Shown here: positions 37,054 through 46,142 of the stretch, one piece after another
How the letters are laid out: every line of letters starts with the position of its first letter
How positions within the stretch are numbered: the stretch's first letter is position 1
Assembly (NCBI GenBank): GCA_947501845.1
Contig: CANMXP010000019.1
Location: 29,788-93,787 of the forward strand
DNA from: an uncultured Flavobacteriaceae bacterium
Lineage (GTDB): Bacteria; Bacteroidota; Bacteroidia; Flavobacteriales; Flavobacteriaceae
Reading direction: 5' to 3'
DNA: 64,000 nucleotides
Notes under the pieces: generated by a model
Seen by the model: the letters and a program-made list of their open reading frames with translations, nothing else
Databases searched by the model: none
What the model was told of the DNA's origin: nothing
Made by a program: the position numbers and the translations under genes

Positions 37054-38007
37054 ATGAAAACAAAAAATAAATTAATCGCTGTATTAACTATGCTAATTGT
37101 ACTTGTTAGTTCATGTGGAAGTGATGATGATAACCCTGTCGAAGAAAGAATGCTTAAACCTATAACGTTAAATGCTCAATTTTCAAGTCGCAGCCGTCAT
37201 ACTTCTGTAGTATTTGATAATAAAATATGGACCATTGGAGGATATGGTGGTGGCACCAACTTAAATGATGTTTGGCAAAGTGAAGATGGAAAAGATTGGA
37301 CCGAAGCAACTCCAAGTGCTCAATTCTCTGTTAGACGAAACCATACTTCTGTAGTATTTAATGATAAAATGTGGGTCATTGGCGGACAAGATGTCGATGG
37401 TGGTCTAAATGATGTTTGGTATAGTGAAGATGGTATAAATTGGACTCAAGCAACTGCAAGTGCTCAATTCTCTGAAAGGTTTGATCATGCTTCTGTAATT
37501 TTTGATGGTAAAATATGGGTAATAAGTGGGCGTGATCTCAACAACAACCAATACTTAAATGATGTTTGGTATAGTGAAGACGGTAAAGATTGGATCGAAG
37601 CGACTGCAAGTGCTGCATTTTTAGGACGCAGAGGACATACTTCTGTAGTGTTTGGTAATAAAATATGGGTCACCAATGGATATAATGATGGTAACAATTT
37701 AAACGATGTTTGGTATAGTGAAGATGGAGAAAATTGGACTGAAGCGACAGCAAGTACTCAGTTTTCTGGTAGACGTGACCATACTTCTGTGGTCTTTGAT
37801 GATAAAATATGGGTTATTGGTGGGTTCACAGATGATTTGGTTAATGATATTTGGTACAGTGCTAATGGTACCTTATGGAATCAAATCCCAAGTAACACAT
37901 CTTTCTCTTCAAGATACAATCTTACATCAATAGCATTCAAAGAAAAGATTTGGGTCATTGGTGGAAATAATGGTCAAGACTTAGGAGATGTTTGGGCATT
38001 TGATTAA
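37054..38007 (+). CDS. kelch-type propeller lipoprotein 2 (lacks FN3 domain)
   Basis: This paralog of about 317 residues starts at the ATG at 37054 (MKTKNKLIAVLTM), which aligns with the signal peptides of its neighbours. An upstream ATG at 36979 would add 25 unrelated residues overlapping the previous gene. The lipobox VSSCGSDDD is followed after only about 15 residues by the propeller. The fibronectin III domain of the other copies is missing, as after an in-frame deletion. All six propeller repeats are present. The 5' leader (AATCAAAAAAATAAAAC) is shared with the following copies. Confidence 0.86.
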   Translation: MKTKNKLIAVLTMLIVLVSSCGSDDDNPVEERMLKPITLNAQFSSRSRHTSVVFDNKIWTIGGYGGGTNLNDVWQSEDGKDWTEATPSAQFSVRRNHTSVVFNDKMWVIGGQDVDGGLNDVWYSEDGINWTQATASAQFSERFDHASVIFDGKIWVISGRDLNNNQYLNDVWYSEDGKDWIEATASAAFLGRRGHTSVVFGNKIWVTNGYNDGNNLNDVWYSEDGENWTEATASTQFSGRRDHTSVVFDDKIWVIGGFTDDLVNDIWYSANGTLWNQIPSNTSFSSRYNLTSIAFKEKIWVIGGNNGQDLGDVWAFD

Positions 38008-38059
38008 TCAAAAAGTAGTGCTACTGGAATTCTGAATGTACAATCAAAAAAATAAAACA

Positions 38060-39349
38060 ATGAAAACAAAAAATAAAATAATCACTGTATTAATGATGCT
38101 AATTGTATTTGTTAGTTCATGTGGAAGTGATGATGATAATGCCCCAGATGAAATTTTAGAACCTAATCCTGTAGAAGGGAATGAACCTCCTGAAACTTTT
38201 AATCTTATTGCTGTTTCAGATAATGAAAAGGATGTTGATACGCGACCAACTTTTAGTTGGGAAGAGTCAAAAGACCCCGATGGAGACCCTGTGACGTATG
38301 ACATATATATTGATGTTAAAAATCCGCCAGAAGCTTTATACAGTGAAAATATAAGTGCTGTTACTTTCGAAGCGACAAAAAGTTTAGGATTGCTAAAAGA
38401 TTATTATTGGAGAGTTGAGGCAAAAGACGATAAAGGTGGTCGTGCTGAAAGTGCAACATACAGTTTTAGTACAAGAGATATAAGAATGCCAAATGAACCT
38501 ATAACCTTAAATGTGAAATCTGGTGAAAGAGCTGAGGCATCTTCTGTGATGTTCAATGATAAATTATGGGTTATTGGAGGAACTAGTTTATCAGCAAAAC
38601 TAAATGACGTTTGGTACAGCGAAGATGGAGAAAATTGGATTGAAGCAACTCCAAATGCTCAATTTCCTGCTAGACATTCTCATGCTTCTGTAGTGTTCGA
38701 TGGTAAAATATGGGTTATTGCAGGCAGTGGTAATGGTGGTTCTTTAAATGATGTTTGGTATAGTGAAGATGGTATAAATTGGATTGAAGCCACTCCAAAT
38801 GCCCAATTCTCTCCTATGCAAGATCATACTTCTGTAGTATTTGATAATGAAATATACGTCATTAACGGGAATGCCGGTGTTGATGGTGATGATAAAAGTG
38901 AAGTTTGGTCTAGTGAAGACGGAATAAATTGGAAGATAAAATCATTTCTTCCACAAAGGAATAACCATACATCAGTAGTATTTGATGATAAAATATGGAT
39001 TATTGGAGGATTAGGTGATGGAGAGTTTAAAAACGATGTTTGGCAAAGTGAAGATGGTTATAACTGGAATCAAGTTGCAACCGGATCGCTTCTCTTTGAC
39101 AAAAGAGTAGGACTTACTTCTGTAGTATTTGATGATAAAATGTGGGTCATTGGTGGGCGTGGTAGTGGTATTCTTTTTAATGATGTTTGGTATAGTGCAG
39201 ACGGTTTTGAGTGGAAGCCAATCATTAGTTTTGCGCCTTCTTTTCCAGGAAGAAGTGACCATATGTCAACGGTATTCAAAGAAAAAATTTGGGTTATTGG
39301 AGGACGTGATAGTTTTCAAGCCTTAGGAGATGTTTGGACTATTGATTAA
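38060..39349 (+). CDS. kelch-type propeller lipoprotein 3
   Basis: This 429-residue paralog starts at the ATG at 38060 by alignment with its neighbours, since the ATG at 38036 adds only MYNQKNKT. It has lipobox VSSCGSDDD, a fibronectin III-like domain (PTFSWEESKDPDGDPVTYDI) and six propeller repeats. Blades 3 and 4 are the most diverged (QDHTSVVFDNEIYVINGNAG; a shortened FLPQRNNH start). Blades 4-6 resemble the corresponding end of copy 5, for example WNQVATGSLLF, suggesting past exchange between copies. Confidence 0.87.
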   Translation: MKTKNKIITVLMMLIVFVSSCGSDDDNAPDEILEPNPVEGNEPPETFNLIAVSDNEKDVDTRPTFSWEESKDPDGDPVTYDIYIDVKNPPEALYSENISAVTFEATKSLGLLKDYYWRVEAKDDKGGRAESATYSFSTRDIRMPNEPITLNVKSGERAEASSVMFNDKLWVIGGTSLSAKLNDVWYSEDGENWIEATPNAQFPARHSHASVVFDGKIWVIAGSGNGGSLNDVWYSEDGINWIEATPNAQFSPMQDHTSVVFDNEIYVINGNAGVDGDDKSEVWSSEDGINWKIKSFLPQRNNHTSVVFDDKIWIIGGLGDGEFKNDVWQSEDGYNWNQVATGSLLFDKRVGLTSVVFDDKMWVIGGRGSGILFNDVWYSADGFEWKPIISFAPSFPGRSDHMSTVFKEKIWVIGGRDSFQALGDVWTID

Positions 39350-39401
39350 TTAGTAAGTGTACTAGTAAATATCTAAATGTGCAATCAAAAAAAGTAAAAC
39401 A

Positions 39402-40718
39402 ATGAAAACAAAAAATAAATTAGCCAATGCATTGGTAATGCTTACAATATTAGTTTTTGTTGCCTCATGCGGAAGTGACGACAATAACGCCATACCCCCA
39501 GATGAAATTTCAGAACCAGATCCTATCGAAGAGAATATACCTCCCGAAAGCTTTAATCTTATAGCTGTAGCAGATAATGAAATAGATGTTGATGTGCTAC
39601 CAAATTTTAGTTGGGAAGCAGCAAAAGACCCAGATGGAGACCCTGTAACTTATGAATTACATCTTACCGATAATTATAATGATTTTTTAATACATCCTAA
39701 TACCGAAAATCAGCCAAACCCCTTATATAGTGAGAATTTTAGCTTTCTTGCTTTTCAAGCTACAGAAAGTTTAGGATTGTTAAAAGATTATTATTGGCGT
39801 GTAGTAGCAAAAGATAATAGAGGAGGTAGAAGAGCCAGTACAATACATAGCTTTAGGACAAGAGGGTTAAGAATACCTGATGGTCCAATAACATCAAATA
39901 CTCAATTCAACGGATACGGCAGAACTTCTGTAGTTTTTGATGATAAAATATGGGTCATTGGTGGAGGCTCTAGTGATGTCTGGTACAGTGAAAATGGTAT
40001 AAATTGGACCGAATCGACCTCAAATGCTCAATTTCCATGGCGTGCAGAACACACTTCTGTAGTTTTTGATGATAAAATGTGGGTCATTGGTGGGAGTGGG
40101 TCTTTTTTTAATGATGATGTTTGGTACAGTGAAAATGGTAAAAATTGGACCGAAGTAACCACTAGTGCACAATTTTCATGGCGTACAAGACACACTTCCG
40201 TAGTGTTTGATGATAAGATGTGGGTTATTGGTGGATTAAGGCCTAATGGGGAACGCTTAAATGATGTTTGGTACAGTGAAGATGGAGAAAATTGGATTGA
40301 AGCAACGGCAAATGCTCAATTCTCTGCTAGGATTAATCATACCTCTGTCGTGTTTGATGGTAAGGTATGGGTTATTGGAGGAAGTGGTGATAACCTTGAA
40401 ATATTTACCGATGTTTGGTATAGTAAAGATGGTAAAGATTGGACCCAAGCAACGGCAAATGCTCAATTCTCTAGTAGACGAAATCATACTTCTGTAGTGT
40501 TTGATGATAAAATCTGGGTCATTGGAGGAGGCGGTAATGGTGGTTCTTTAAATGATGTTTGGTATAGTGCTAATGGTACCGAGTGGAACCAAGTTGCAAA
40601 CGATACATCTTTTCCAGAACGAAGTGGGCACACTTCTGTAGTTTTTGATAATAAAATATGGGTCATTGGAGGACAAAATGCTGATGGTCCTCAAAACAAT
40701 GTTTGGGCACTAGATTAA
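39402..40718 (+). CDS. kelch-type propeller lipoprotein 4
   Basis: This 438-residue paralog has lipobox VASCGSDD. Its fibronectin III-like domain carries an extra loop (YNDFLIHPNTENQPNPLYSE), also seen in a different form in copy 5. Six propeller repeats follow, the first one shortened (GGGSSDVWYSENG). The blades are unusually uniform (HTSVVFDDKMWVIGG repeated), as expected after internal gene conversion. Its C-terminus ends NNVWALD, where the other copies end NDVWAFE/AFD/ALE/TID. Confidence 0.87.
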   Translation: MKTKNKLANALVMLTILVFVASCGSDDNNAIPPDEISEPDPIEENIPPESFNLIAVADNEIDVDVLPNFSWEAAKDPDGDPVTYELHLTDNYNDFLIHPNTENQPNPLYSENFSFLAFQATESLGLLKDYYWRVVAKDNRGGRRASTIHSFRTRGLRIPDGPITSNTQFNGYGRTSVVFDDKIWVIGGGSSDVWYSENGINWTESTSNAQFPWRAEHTSVVFDDKMWVIGGSGSFFNDDVWYSENGKNWTEVTTSAQFSWRTRHTSVVFDDKMWVIGGLRPNGERLNDVWYSEDGENWIEATANAQFSARINHTSVVFDGKVWVIGGSGDNLEIFTDVWYSKDGKDWTQATANAQFSSRRNHTSVVFDDKIWVIGGGGNGGSLNDVWYSANGTEWNQVANDTSFPERSGHTSVVFDNKIWVIGGQNADGPQNNVWALD

Positions 40719-40780
40719 TCAAAAAGAGTTTCATACTAAGAAACATCTAATTGTAAAATCAAAAAAATAAAAAGATGAAA

Positions 40781-40906
40781 CACCCATCATTAACTTAAAT
40801 CACACAGCAAAATGTTAATTAGGTGTTACATACCCGCACTGGGTCGTACATTGAGCCTGTCGAAGTACAGAGTCGAAATGTGACTTCTAAAACAATAAAT
40901 ATTAAC
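40781..40906. repeat. 126-bp insertion between direct repeats AGATGAAA
   Basis: The leader conserved in the array ends in ATGAAA at 40775. It is then interrupted by 126 bp and resumes at 40907, where AGATGAAA is repeated and the real gene starts. The insert contains TTGAGCCTGTCGAAGTACAG, a type of short palindromic sequence dispersed in flavobacterial genomes. It may be a non-autonomous element with an 8-bp target duplication. No clear terminal inverted repeats are seen, so this is tentative. Confidence 0.45.
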
Positions 40907-40908
40907 AG

Positions 40909-42210
40909 ATGAAAACAAAAAATAAATTATCAGATATATTAATGATACTCGTGGTGGTGATTTTTGTTACCTCATGCGGAAGTGACGACACTAATACTGA
41001 AGACCCGGTAGAAGAAAACAAACCACCCGAAACCTTTAATCTTATAGCCGTTGCAGATAATGAAAAGAATGTTGCTGTACGACCAACCTTTAGTTGGGAA
41101 CCAGCAAATGATCCTGATGGGGATGCACTAACGTATGATATATATCTTACCGATCAGATAGCACTTCTGGATCACAGAAATCTATCACCGTACGCCTTAT
41201 ACAAAGAAAATTTAAACACCGTTACTTTTAAAGCAACAGAAAGGTTAGAGCTATCAAAAGATTATTATTGGCGTGTAATAGCAAAAGATGAAAAAGGAAG
41301 TAGTTCTGCAAGTGCAATACATAGCTTTAAAACAAGAGATTTAAGGATACCTAATGATCCTATAATAGCAAATGCTCAATTTTCAGAACGCAGAGATTTC
41401 ACTTCTGTAGTATTTAATGATAAAATATGGGTAATAGGAGGACGTAATGATAATTTAGAAAATGTTAATGATGTTTGGCATAGTGAAAATGGAGAAAATT
41501 GGACCGAAGCAACTACTAATGCTCAATTCTCTGCCAGAAGAGGCCATACTTCTATAGTATTTGATAGTAAAATATGGATTATTGGTGGATATGATAATAA
41601 TAGCCAATATCTAAATGATGTTTGGTATAGTGCAGATGGAATAAATTGGACAGAAGCAAGTGCAAGTGCTCAATTTTCTGGTAGGCGTAATCATACTTCC
41701 GTAGTATTTAATGATAAAATGTGGGTCATTGGTGGGGATAGAGGTGCATCACGCTTTAATGATGTTTGGCAAAGTGAAGATGGGGTTGCGTGGAATCAAG
41801 TTACAGCAAGTGCACAATTCTCTAGTAGAAATAACCATACCGTTGTAGTATTTGATGATAAATTGTGGGTTATTGGAGGACATGATGGTAATAATTATAA
41901 AAATGATGTTTGGCAAAGTGAAGATGGGGTTGTGTGGAATCAAGTTGCAACCGGATCCCTCTTTAACGAAAGAGTTGGTCATACTTCTGTAATTTTTGAT
42001 GATAAAATATGGGTTGTTGGTGGCGTGGCACCTGGTGGTCTTTTTAATGACATTTGGTACACTTCCAGTGGTAATGTATGGAAGCAAGTTAAAAACAATG
42101 TCTCTTTTTCCAAAAGATATTATCATACGTCAATAGTATTCAAAGAAAAAATTTGGTTAATAGCTGGATATGATGGGAGTTTTTTAAATGATGTTTGGGC
42201 ATTAGAATAA
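40909..42210 (+). CDS. kelch-type propeller lipoprotein 5
   Basis: This 433-residue paralog has lipobox VTSCGSDD, a fibronectin III-like domain (PTFSWEPANDPDGDALTYDI) with an extra loop, and six propeller repeats. The last three blades (WNQVTASAQFSSRNNH, WNQVATGSLFNERVGH, FKEKIWLIAG) resemble the same blades of copy 3. The leader is displaced by a 126-bp insertion just before the start codon. That probably separates this gene from any shared upstream translation signal. Confidence 0.87.
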   Translation: MKTKNKLSDILMILVVVIFVTSCGSDDTNTEDPVEENKPPETFNLIAVADNEKNVAVRPTFSWEPANDPDGDALTYDIYLTDQIALLDHRNLSPYALYKENLNTVTFKATERLELSKDYYWRVIAKDEKGSSSASAIHSFKTRDLRIPNDPIIANAQFSERRDFTSVVFNDKIWVIGGRNDNLENVNDVWHSENGENWTEATTNAQFSARRGHTSIVFDSKIWIIGGYDNNSQYLNDVWYSADGINWTEASASAQFSGRRNHTSVVFNDKMWVIGGDRGASRFNDVWQSEDGVAWNQVTASAQFSSRNNHTVVVFDDKLWVIGGHDGNNYKNDVWQSEDGVVWNQVATGSLFNERVGHTSVIFDDKIWVVGGVAPGGLFNDIWYTSSGNVWKQVKNNVSFSKRYYHTSIVFKEKIWLIAGYDGSFLNDVWALE

Positions 42211-42262
42211 TACAATAGGTAACTAAGAAACACCTGAATGTACAATCGAAAAAAATAAAACG

Positions 42263-43555
42263 ATGAAAACAAAAAATAAATTAGCAGATATATTAATGAT
42301 ACTAATGGTGACGGTTTTTGTTACTTCATGTTCAAATGACGACAATAACATCTCAGACCCAGTAACAAACCCAGACCCTACAGAAGAAAACAAATCTCCT
42401 GAAATCTTTAATCTTATAGCGGTTGCAGATGGAGAAGAAAATGTTGATGTAAAACCAACTTTTAGTTGGGAAAAGGCAATAGACCCTGATGGCGATTCTG
42501 TAACCTACGACTTATATATTGATGTTAAAAATCCTCCAGAAGCTATATATAGTGGAAATTTAAACACTGTTAGTTTTGAAGTCACCGAACGTTTGGGAAT
42601 ATCAAAAGATTATTATTGGTGCGTTATGGCAAAAGATAAAAAAGGAGGTAATACGCCAAGTACAATACATAGCTTTAAAACTAGGGATTTGAGAATACCT
42701 AACGCTCCTATAACGGCTAAAGTTCCATTTTCAGAACGAAGCAGTCACACTTCTGTTGAGTTCAACGGTAAAATATGGGTCATTGGAGGGATAAATGATG
42801 ATAATCAACGCTTACACGATGTTTGGAATAGTGAAGATGGAGAAAATTGGATTGAAGTAACTCCAAGTGCTCAATTTTCTGCTAGAAGTAGCCATACTTC
42901 TGTAGTATTAGATAATAAAATATGGGTGATTGGTGGAAATAATGGACAACGTTTAAATGATGTTTGGTATAGTAAAGACGGTAAAGATTGGATTGAAGCA
43001 ACTCCAAGTGCTCAATTTTCTGCTAGAAATAGCCATACTTCTGTAGTATTCGATAATAAAATATGGGTGATAGGTGGAAATAATGGACAACGCTTAAATG
43101 ATGTTTGGTATAGTAAAGACGGTAAAGATTGGATTGAAGCAACTGCAAGTGCTCAGTTCTCTGGTAGGCAAGGCCATACTTCTGTAGAGTTTGATGATAA
43201 AATCTGGGTCATTGGAGGGTATGATGGCAATTTCCCATTCTTAAATGATGTTTGGTATAGTAAAGATGGTAAAGATTGGACCAAAGCAACTAAAAGTGCT
43301 CAATTCTCTGGTAGATTTATTCATACTTCAGTAGTATTTGCTGATAAGTTATGGGTCATTGGAGGGGAAGATGATGATGATTTTCAAAATGATGTTTGGT
43401 ACAGTGCTAATGGTACCGAGTGGTACCAAGTTGCAAACGATGCATCTTTTTCAGAACGAAGCACCCATATTTCTGTAGTGTTTGATGATAAAATATGGGT
43501 GATTGGTGGAATTGATGGAAGTGATTACTTAAATGATGTTTGGGCATTTGATTAA
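42263..43555 (+). CDS. kelch-type propeller lipoprotein 6
   Basis: This 430-residue paralog has lipobox VTSCSNDD, a fibronectin III-like domain (PTFSWEKAIDPDGDSVTYDL) and six propeller repeats. Blades 2 and 3 are nearly identical in protein and DNA (from about 42870 and about 43014; both read WVIGGNNGQRLNDVWYSKDG). This indicates a recent duplication or conversion of one blade while the total stayed at six. It ends the set of true propeller copies. Confidence 0.87.
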   Translation: MKTKNKLADILMILMVTVFVTSCSNDDNNISDPVTNPDPTEENKSPEIFNLIAVADGEENVDVKPTFSWEKAIDPDGDSVTYDLYIDVKNPPEAIYSGNLNTVSFEVTERLGISKDYYWCVMAKDKKGGNTPSTIHSFKTRDLRIPNAPITAKVPFSERSSHTSVEFNGKIWVIGGINDDNQRLHDVWNSEDGENWIEVTPSAQFSARSSHTSVVLDNKIWVIGGNNGQRLNDVWYSKDGKDWIEATPSAQFSARNSHTSVVFDNKIWVIGGNNGQRLNDVWYSKDGKDWIEATASAQFSGRQGHTSVEFDDKIWVIGGYDGNFPFLNDVWYSKDGKDWTKATKSAQFSGRFIHTSVVFADKLWVIGGEDDDDFQNDVWYSANGTEWYQVANDASFSERSTHISVVFDDKIWVIGGIDGSDYLNDVWAFD

Positions 43556-43607
43556 TAAAAAAGTGAGTTAGAAAATATCTGAATGTTGAATCTAAAAAAA
43601 TTAAAAG

Positions 43608-44711
43608 ATGAAGACAAAAAATAAATTTGCTAATGTATTAATGATACTTTCGGTATTGGTTTTTATTATCTCATGCGGAAGTGACGACAATACTACTACA
43701 GACCCAGTAGAAGAAAATAATCCCCCCAACTCTTTTAATCTAAATGAAATAGCTAATGGAGCAACAGATATAGGTGTATTACCCGTTTTTAGTTGGGAAA
43801 CGGCAAGTGACCCTGATGGAAATGCTGTGTTGTACGATATGTATTTGGGTACAGAACAAACCCCAACAAATTTGTATGTAGAGAATTTAACCACTGCTAA
43901 TTTTAACGTTACAAATCAATTAAGTTTTTCTGAAACCTATTATTGGAGAGTAGTAGCAAAGGATAATCAAGGTGGAGAAACTAGTAGTACTGTATATAGT
44001 TTTACAACCAAACCAGAAGAAAACAATACGGTCTCAATTGTAGATGATTTTGATGGTACTGGTTCGCTAATAGATTATGTAACAAATAATGCCGAAGTAT
44101 TGCCTAACGTAGGTAGGGTTTCTGGACGATATCATGCACTCCTTGATGATAATACAAACAATCAAACCTTGCATTTTAACGAAGAACAAGGAAGATTAGA
44201 TGCTAAATTAATGACCTTTCCTTTTGAGGTTATTGCAAGAAATATAGGTATTGGTATAACCACAGATTCGCAAACAGCACCAGTCCATAACGGAACACAA
44301 TACAATTTTGCAGGGATTCAAGTGCATGCAGAAGATTTTAATTCTATAAACTCTTCTCATATAGTGGTAGGGCATAGAGGAACAAGACAGTTTACCATAG
44401 AAGGAAAAAACACTGTTGATGGCGTTTCCTTTGTAAATGATGCAGGTATAGATACAGCCCCTTTAGGACGAGTAGATATACGCATTGTTGGTGATGAAAA
44501 TAATGAGCTTACTTTTTATTGGCAACAACCAAACCTAAGTAGTGGTGTTACTCCAGATGAATGGACGCTTTATACTGGTACAGGTAAGTTGCCAGGAACA
44601 GCACCATCATATGGCAATCAGGTATACGTAGGCCTCATTACCTATGCCTTTGGAAATGCAGGAATTCCATTTGTAGGTACTTGTGATGCCATTGAGTTTA
44701 ACAATTTATAA
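43608..44711 (+). CDS. lipoprotein with the array's N-terminus but a different C-terminal domain
   Basis: The first 140 residues (MKTKNKFANVLMILSVLVFI, lipobox ISCGSDD, fibronectin III-like PVFSWETASDPDGNAVLYDM) belong to the same family as the six kelch lipoproteins. The propeller is replaced by about 225 residues (VSIVDDFDGTGSLIDYV to GTCDAIEFNNL). These resemble a concanavalin A-like beta-sandwich of the kind found in carbohydrate-binding or glycosidase-associated modules. It looks like a domain swap behind a constant anchor. I see no catalytic motif. Confidence 0.8.
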   Translation: MKTKNKFANVLMILSVLVFIISCGSDDNTTTDPVEENNPPNSFNLNEIANGATDIGVLPVFSWETASDPDGNAVLYDMYLGTEQTPTNLYVENLTTANFNVTNQLSFSETYYWRVVAKDNQGGETSSTVYSFTTKPEENNTVSIVDDFDGTGSLIDYVTNNAEVLPNVGRVSGRYHALLDDNTNNQTLHFNEEQGRLDAKLMTFPFEVIARNIGIGITTDSQTAPVHNGTQYNFAGIQVHAEDFNSINSSHIVVGHRGTRQFTIEGKNTVDGVSFVNDAGIDTAPLGRVDIRIVGDENNELTFYWQQPNLSSGVTPDEWTLYTGTGKLPGTAPSYGNQVYVGLITYAFGNAGIPFVGTCDAIEFNNL

Positions 44712-44721
44712 ATGAACTACA

Positions 44722-45426
44722 ATGAAAAAGAAGATAATAAACATTAGTATGTCTATACTCCTGATTTTTACAATAGGATCTTGTAGCAATGATGATGATA
44801 CCATAACAGGTATAAGTGTAACATATGCTGAAACAAAAATCGAAAACACCTTTTTTGAAGAAGGAGTAACCTCTCCTCCAGTAGTAGATTGGAAAGGAGA
44901 AGAAGGAACTTTCAGTTCATCCAGTGAAATTGTAGCCAGTGGAGATGTGAAAATTGATGAAAACACAGGTGTAATTTCATGGAATAGAAACATGCCCTTG
45001 GGAGAGGTAGAAATAGATATAGAAGTTGCCAATTCTACTTATAAGACTATGGTGAAAATTATAATCAATACAGTTTTTAAAGAAGGTGTTTTTGTAGGAG
45101 GTTATAATAACGACACTTCAAATGAACCTGACTATTCCAGCATTAATATAGATTATTATATTCATTTTTTTGATGATGGAACGTTAACAGTATCAAAACC
45201 TAATTATCCTAGCTTTTCAGGAATAGGAACTTGGCAATCAGATGGTCCTAATATATCAATTAGATACAAAACTACAGAATCAACATCAGAGGAATTAGTA
45301 ATGGTTGGGATTATTACAAGCGCAAGTTCTGGCACTTCCTTTAAAGGCGTATGGGGAGATGGAGGTTTTGATGCTGAGGGTAACGTCAAAATACCTAAAG
45401 GAGTATTTAGCTTTTATGTAACATAA
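44722..45426 (+). CDS. hypothetical lipoprotein
   Basis: This 234-residue lipoprotein has lipobox TIGSCSNDDD (Cys about 18). The N-terminal half (about 25-115) resembles a bacterial Ig-like or cadherin-like strand repeat. The C-terminal half ends in a small beta domain (GIGTWQSDGPNISIRYKTT, then FKGVWGDGGF) that recalls lipocalin-like lipoprotein domains. It follows the domain-swapped lipoprotein by 10 bp and is probably cotranscribed with it. The family is not recognised with certainty. Confidence 0.7.
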   Translation: MKKKIINISMSILLIFTIGSCSNDDDTITGISVTYAETKIENTFFEEGVTSPPVVDWKGEEGTFSSSSEIVASGDVKIDENTGVISWNRNMPLGEVEIDIEVANSTYKTMVKIIINTVFKEGVFVGGYNNDTSNEPDYSSINIDYYIHFFDDGTLTVSKPNYPSFSGIGTWQSDGPNISIRYKTTESTSEELVMVGIITSASSGTSFKGVWGDGGFDAEGNVKIPKGVFSFYVT

Positions 45427-45486
45427 AATTATGTTCGGAAGCGAGAGGTTCCCTTATTCCAATATGTACCTAATAATAAATAAAAA

Positions 45487-46074
45487 ATGATTAAAACAGA
45501 AATATACACTAGTGAAAAAAAAGCAATGCGACTTCTTGTAATCTCATTATTTTTTATTGCTCTTAGTGTTTGTTTTATAATAAACCCCAAAGTTTTTATT
45601 AACCCATTTTTACAAGCTCCTTACCTTATTCAGGGAATAGGTTTATTAAGTGTGTTGTTTTTTGGATTTGGTATGTACGTTGCAACTAGGCGTATAGTAA
45701 AAACGGAACTTGCGTTGGTAGTAGATATAGAAGGAATACATATGCATCCTAAAAAGGCAAATAGCAAATTAATTAATTGGGAATGCATTATAGGCTTTTC
45801 TGAAATTAAAGTTAGTGGTCAAAAAAATCTAATTATCAAAGTGTCTAATCCCGAGTATTGGTTGCTCCGTGAAAGTAATATGATTAAGAAAAAAATGATG
45901 CAGTTTAACTTTTCTAATTATGGCTCTCCATTAAGTATTTCAACAGGTCCTCTGGCAATTAGTCAAGAAGATTTGGTGCAAATATTAGAAGAGGGTTTAA
46001 GTGCAAAGAAAGTGGAAATAACCGGGAAAGAAGGTGAATTTTTTATCTCTGAAACTCAAGTAATAAAAAGTTAA
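45487..46074 (+). CDS. STM3941-family membrane protein
   Basis: This 195-residue protein has two N-terminal membrane helices (about 15-35 and 45-68) and a cytoplasmic PH-like domain (about 75-180: ALVVDIEGIHMHPKKANS, INWECIIGFSEI). The pattern of a conserved tryptophan, helix pair and C-terminal GPLAISQEDLVQIL matches the STM3941 family of unknown function. It stands alone between lipoprotein genes. Confidence 0.7.
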   Translation: MIKTEIYTSEKKAMRLLVISLFFIALSVCFIINPKVFINPFLQAPYLIQGIGLLSVLFFGFGMYVATRRIVKTELALVVDIEGIHMHPKKANSKLINWECIIGFSEIKVSGQKNLIIKVSNPEYWLLRESNMIKKKMMQFNFSNYGSPLSISTGPLAISQEDLVQILEEGLSAKKVEITGKEGEFFISETQVIKS

Positions 46075-46142
46075 ATCCGTTTGTATGGCATTTCAAAACT
46101 AAAAAATACAATTGCTGTATATGTTTTAAGGAATTAAAAGAA

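Noticed and set aside
35703..43555. Regular DNA repeats of about 144 bp as non-coding satellites
   Set aside because: They stay in frame and encode propeller blades. The period is that of the protein repeat.
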